A DNA stretch of 16,835 nucleotides. Source: Candidatus Gastranaerophilales bacterium. Its GTDB lineage: Bacteria > Cyanobacteriota > Vampirovibrionia > Gastranaerophilales > Gastranaerophilaceae. The stretch is from assembly GCA_944326495.1 (NCBI GenBank), contig CALVEE010000061.1, positions 1 to 16,835 of the forward strand. Reading direction: 5' to 3'. The notes beneath the pieces are model-generated. The model was given only the letters and a program-made list of their open reading frames with translations. It was not told the origin of the DNA and did not search any database. Shown one piece after another: positions 13,655 to 16,835 of this stretch (position 1 is its first letter; the number at the start of each line of letters is the position of its first letter). A program made the translations under genes and the position numbers.

Positions 13655-16450
13655 ATACAATAAATACTTTCGAAAGGAAACTATAACTTCCGCAGACCAC
13701 AGACAAGACAGTAGTAAATTATACAATAAATACTTTCGAAAGGAAACTATAACTGTAAGGACGTGGAAATTTTCAACAGGAATATTATACAATAAATACT
13801 TTCGAAAGGAAACTATAACCTGCCATAGGAAACATTGTAGGACTGGACAATTATACAATAAATACTTTCGAAAGAAAACTATAACGACAGCAGGAACTTA
13901 TCAACCTAATCAGATATTATACAATAAATACTTTCGAAAGGAAACTATAACCTTGCTACAGTCGGACTTGCAGCTACAGTCATTATACAATAAATACTTT
14001 CGAAAGGAAACTATAACTCAATTCGGAATATAACATCTTCCATTGTTATTATACAATAAATACTTTCGAAAGGAAACTATAACAAGTAGTTGAAGTATTG
14101 AAAATGTTTTCGTATTATACAATAAATACTTTCGAAAGGAAACTATAACTAAGGAAAAGGCGGAAAAGAAAAAAAAAGAATTATACAATAAATACTTTCG
14201 AAAGGAAACTATAACGTAAAGAATATGCAGAAGCAATTTATCAAGATTATACAATAAATACTTTCGAAAGGAAACTATAACTTTATCAACGTCATTAGGA
14301 TAGTTACCTCCATTATACAATAAATACTTTCGAAAGGAAACTATAACCCTGAAATACTCTCTTTAACAAGCACACAATTATACAATAAATACTTTCGAAA
14401 GGAAACTATAACCCAATTAATATCTTAGTTTATATGTATAAAATTATACAATAAATACTTTCGAAAGGAAACTATAACAGATGAGGATTATTTAAACGTA
14501 CTGAACTAATTATACAATAAATACTTTCGAAAGGAAACTATAACTCTTCAAACCACGGCTTTACACGTTCTTTTATTATACAATAAATACTTTCGAAAGG
14601 AAACTATAACGAGATGAGCAACGTTGTGAATTATCGTATTATTATACAATAAATACTTTCGAAAGGAAACTATAACTTGGAATTCACCGCATTGGCTCTG
14701 CTAGCTATTATACAATAAATACTTTCGAAAGGAAACTATAACTAATTAATGCTTAAAAAGATTGATAATTTTATTATACAATAAATACTTTCGAAAGGAA
14801 ACTATAACGAAACAAAGCATTTTAATGCTCTTATTGAATTATACAATAAATACTTTCGAAAGGAAACTATAACTGTTCATTCTTTGGAATTGGCTTGATT
14901 TCGATTATACAATAAATACTTTCGAAAGGAAACTATAACTCAGCTCCCGTGCTTATTTCATCTTCTGGTATTATACAATAAATACTTTCGAAAGGAAACT
15001 ATAACAAGCTCTTGGCAAGATATTCCGGTAGCCTCATTATACAATAAATACTTTCGAAAGGAAACTATAACTAAAAGAATGCGGGAAGAACAAAGAATTA
15101 AATTATACAATAAATACTTTCGAAAGGAAACTATAACTCAGGGCATCACAAGCGGCAAAGTCTGGGAATTATACAATAAATACTTTCGAAAGGAAACTAT
15201 AACCATAGGATTGGTAATGCTACTTATAACAGTATTATACAATAAATACTTTCGAAAGGAAACTATAACAGAGATATCCCGCTAAAGAATTAAGGCAGAA
15301 TTATACAATAAATACTTTCGAAAGGAAACTATAACTGGTTGCGAAGTCATGGACGAATATTCCGATTATACAATAAATACTTTCGAAAGGAAACTATAAC
15401 GTTCCTTCTTGATACTCGATAAGCAAAACAATTATACAATAAATACTTTCGAAAGGAAACTATAACTGTAGTATTCCTTCATCTGCTCAAGTAAAATTAT
15501 ACAATAAATACTTTCGAAAGGAAACTATAACCTATAGCTGACGAAGGTGAAGTAATTAAGATTATACAATAAATACTTTCGAAAGGAAACTATAACCACA
15601 CGTAGCAGTCACAACAATGTTAAAAATTATACAATAAATACTTTCGAAAGGAAACTATAACGAAACAAAGCATTTTAATGCTCTTATTGAATTATACAAT
15701 AAATACTTTCGAAAGGAAACTATAACGACAAAGGGCTAGTTATGAATAGCTTGCTAATTATACAATAAATACTTTCGAAAGGAAACTATAACTCTGATAT
15801 GACTGCTGATAATATTAAATCTATTATACAATAAATACTTTCGAAAGGAAACTATAACGGCGGAGATGCCCAGATAAAATCAAACTCTATTATACAATAA
15901 ATACTTTCGAAAGGAAACTATAACATCATCAGGCACTTCAATATCCGATTTTGGATTATACAATAAATACTTTCGAAAGGAAACTATAACCTGCTGTTGT
16001 TACGAACAGGAACTATCCGAATTATACAATAAATACTTTCGAAAGGAAACTATAACGATTTCCCCATACTTTACCCCCTTTATTAATTATACAATAAATA
16101 CTTTCGAAAGGAAACTATAACATATTGATTGCCTAAAAAGTGGGGATATATATTATACAATAAATACTTTCGAAAGGAAACTATAACTTGCGCGGGGGTT
16201 CAACGGAATATTTTGTATTATACAATAAATACTTTCGAAAGGAAACTATAACTATCTTGTAATCCACAAACGCTGGTACACAATTATACAATAAATACTT
16301 TCGAAAGGAAACTATAACACCTCATCTTCTACAAGTTGTTGTATTCTTATTATACAATAAATACTTTCGAAAGGAAACTATAACGAAGTCGCACAAAGAT
16401 ATTCACTCCTGAAGATTATACAAAACAATAAATTAATATATTTATTTGTG
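13652..16450 (-). CRISPR. Type II-C CRISPR array: 42 intact 36-bp repeats, one degenerate repeat, 42 spacers
   Basis: The first repeat is 13652-13687 and the last intact one 16349-16384. On the plus strand the repeat begins ATTATACAAT, has a CTTTCGAAAG palindrome at positions 16-25 and ends GGAAACTATAAC; the crRNA strand is the reverse, beginning GTTATAGTTTCC and ending TTGTATAAT. Repeats are identical except the fourth (13850-13885), which has G to A at its position 26. Spacers are 30 nt except nine of 29 nt (numbers 11, 18, 26, 28-31, 37 and 39, counted from cas2). Spacers 18 (14809-14837) and 31 (15662-15690) are identical. A degenerate repeat starts at 16415 and keeps only the first 9 bases in register. 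Strand is set by the tracrRNA anti-repeat and by similarity to Neisseria/Campylobacter repeats. Spacer targets cannot be told from here. Confidence 0.97.
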
Positions 16451-16485
16451 CAACGACTTTTGTTTTAAATTATATAGCAGATACA
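16415..16485 (-). promoter_or_regulatory. Array flank with degenerate repeat and possible pre-crRNA promoter
   Basis: This AT-rich stretch lies between the WYL gene stop and the last spacer. Bases 16415-16423 match the repeat end, and the rest has decayed, with ACAATAAAT reappearing out of register. On the minus strand a TATAAT at 16469-16474 could start an array transcript near 16462, but no good -35 is seen. The degenerate repeat also still carries TATAAT at its crRNA-strand 3' end (16415-16420). No terminator separates the WYL gene from the array. Confidence 0.4.
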
Positions 16486-16835
16486 TCATAAAAATTTAAA
16501 ATAATTTTCTAAGTTTTCTTTCAAATATTTTTTATATTCTTCTTTAAGGGATTCCGGTGCAACAATCTTACATCCGGCGCCCCAGCGAAACACGTGCCAT
16601 ATAATTTCCCTGCTGCCGCTTGCTTTAAAATAAACCGTATAAGTTCCATCGTCGTTCCATTTCCCTGATTGTGTCGGATGAAAATTGAATTGACTTGCCT
16701 CTTGTGCTAATTCTTGCGAAAACAAAAGTTCTACTTCTAAAATTTCACCGTGGTAAACTCCAAATGATAAGTTTGTATATTCTTGCAAGTCAAAATTACC
16801 CTTATCAAAGGTTTTGTCCGTAAGTTTCAAATTCT
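16486..16835 (-). CDS. WYL-domain transcriptional regulator, C-terminal part (5' end outside window)
   Basis: The frame is open to the right edge, so the apparent TTG start at 16830 is not taken as real. About 115 residues are visible. They match the end of a WYL domain and the following C-terminal WCX region: an LSFGVYHGEILEVELLF strand pair, then FHPTQSGKW, a DDGTYTVYFKA strand, EIIWHVFRWGAGCKIVAPE and a final helix (LKEEYKKYLKENL). Full-length relatives have an N-terminal winged helix and sense ligands or nucleic acid through the WYL domain; some regulate CRISPR-Cas loci. Here the gene points into the array on the crRNA strand, 71 bases from the degenerate repeat, so readthrough or regulation of the array is possible but unproven. 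Confidence 0.8.
   Translation of the reverse strand, partial: NLKLTDKTFDKGNFDLQEYTNLSFGVYHGEILEVELLFSQELAQEASQFNFHPTQSGKWNDDGTYTVYFKASGSREIIWHVFRWGAGCKIVAPESLKEEYKKYLKENLENYFKFL

Noticed and set aside
13640..15285. Long open frames running through the array on both strands (for example 13647-14033, 14018-14320 and 15079-15285)
   Set aside because: They exist because the 66-base repeat-spacer unit is a multiple of three and the repeat has no stop in that frame; the peptides are just the translated repeat.
13652..16384. Array transcribed from the plus strand away from cas2
   Set aside because: The crRNA-type repeat start (GTTATAG) and the tracrRNA tail, with its promoter and terminator, all require minus-strand crRNAs; a plus-strand tracrRNA would run into cas9 without a terminator.
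1..16835. tRNA, rRNA or insertion-sequence genes
   Set aside because: No cloverleaf, rRNA-like stretch, transposase or terminal inverted repeats seen on reading both strands.

Overview
The window is AT-rich DNA from a bacterium with a Gram-negative-type envelope (an ArnT/GT39-type membrane glycosyltransferase, a TonB/TolA-type C-terminal domain, an exported S41 protease). Short N-terminal segments such as SFSGG on an otherwise unplaceable helical protein, together with the general gene style, recall gut Gastranaerophilales (Vampirovibrionia, formerly Melainabacteria). That placement is an inference from memory and not a proven assignment.

Left part (1-8109), ordinary chromosome: the end of a CsoR/FrmR-type metal-sensing repressor; a small hypothetical protein (-); a membrane PH-like/TonB-C protein (-) with a consensus promoter so close that its mRNA looks leaderless; a 425-aa helical protein (+); type II thymidine kinase (+); an S41/CtpA-like carboxy-terminal protease (+); a bidirectional terminator; a GT39 transferase (-); a beta-carbonic anhydrase (+), also without a Shine-Dalgarno; and a secreted, extremely Lys/His-rich small protein (+).

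A 458-base gap (8110-8567) has no obvious large gene. It holds several perfect inverted repeats and, on the minus strand, a 52-codon ORF ending inside a terminator-like hairpin. A 195-aa protein of unknown function (8568-9155) follows and abuts the CRISPR locus.

Right part (9176-16450), a complete compact type II-C CRISPR-Cas9 system: a minus-strand tracrRNA with a consensus promoter; cas9 (1028 aa), cas1 and cas2 as one overlapping plus-strand operon; and an array of 42 intact 36-bp repeats plus one degenerate terminal repeat, with 42 spacers of 29-30 nt. No csn2 or cas4 is present. The anti-repeat shows that crRNAs are made from the minus strand, towards cas2. On that strand every repeat ends in a perfect TATAAT. 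As in Neisseria type II-C systems, each repeat could therefore start its own crRNA about 7 nt into the following spacer. A partial WYL-domain regulator (-) lies just beyond the array and points into it.

How the parts work together: Cas1-Cas2 acquire spacers, repeats and possibly an upstream promoter transcribe crRNAs, tracrRNA pairs with the repeat part, and Cas9 is the RNA-guided nuclease. The WYL protein and the 195-aa protein are candidates for regulation or accessory roles on position alone.
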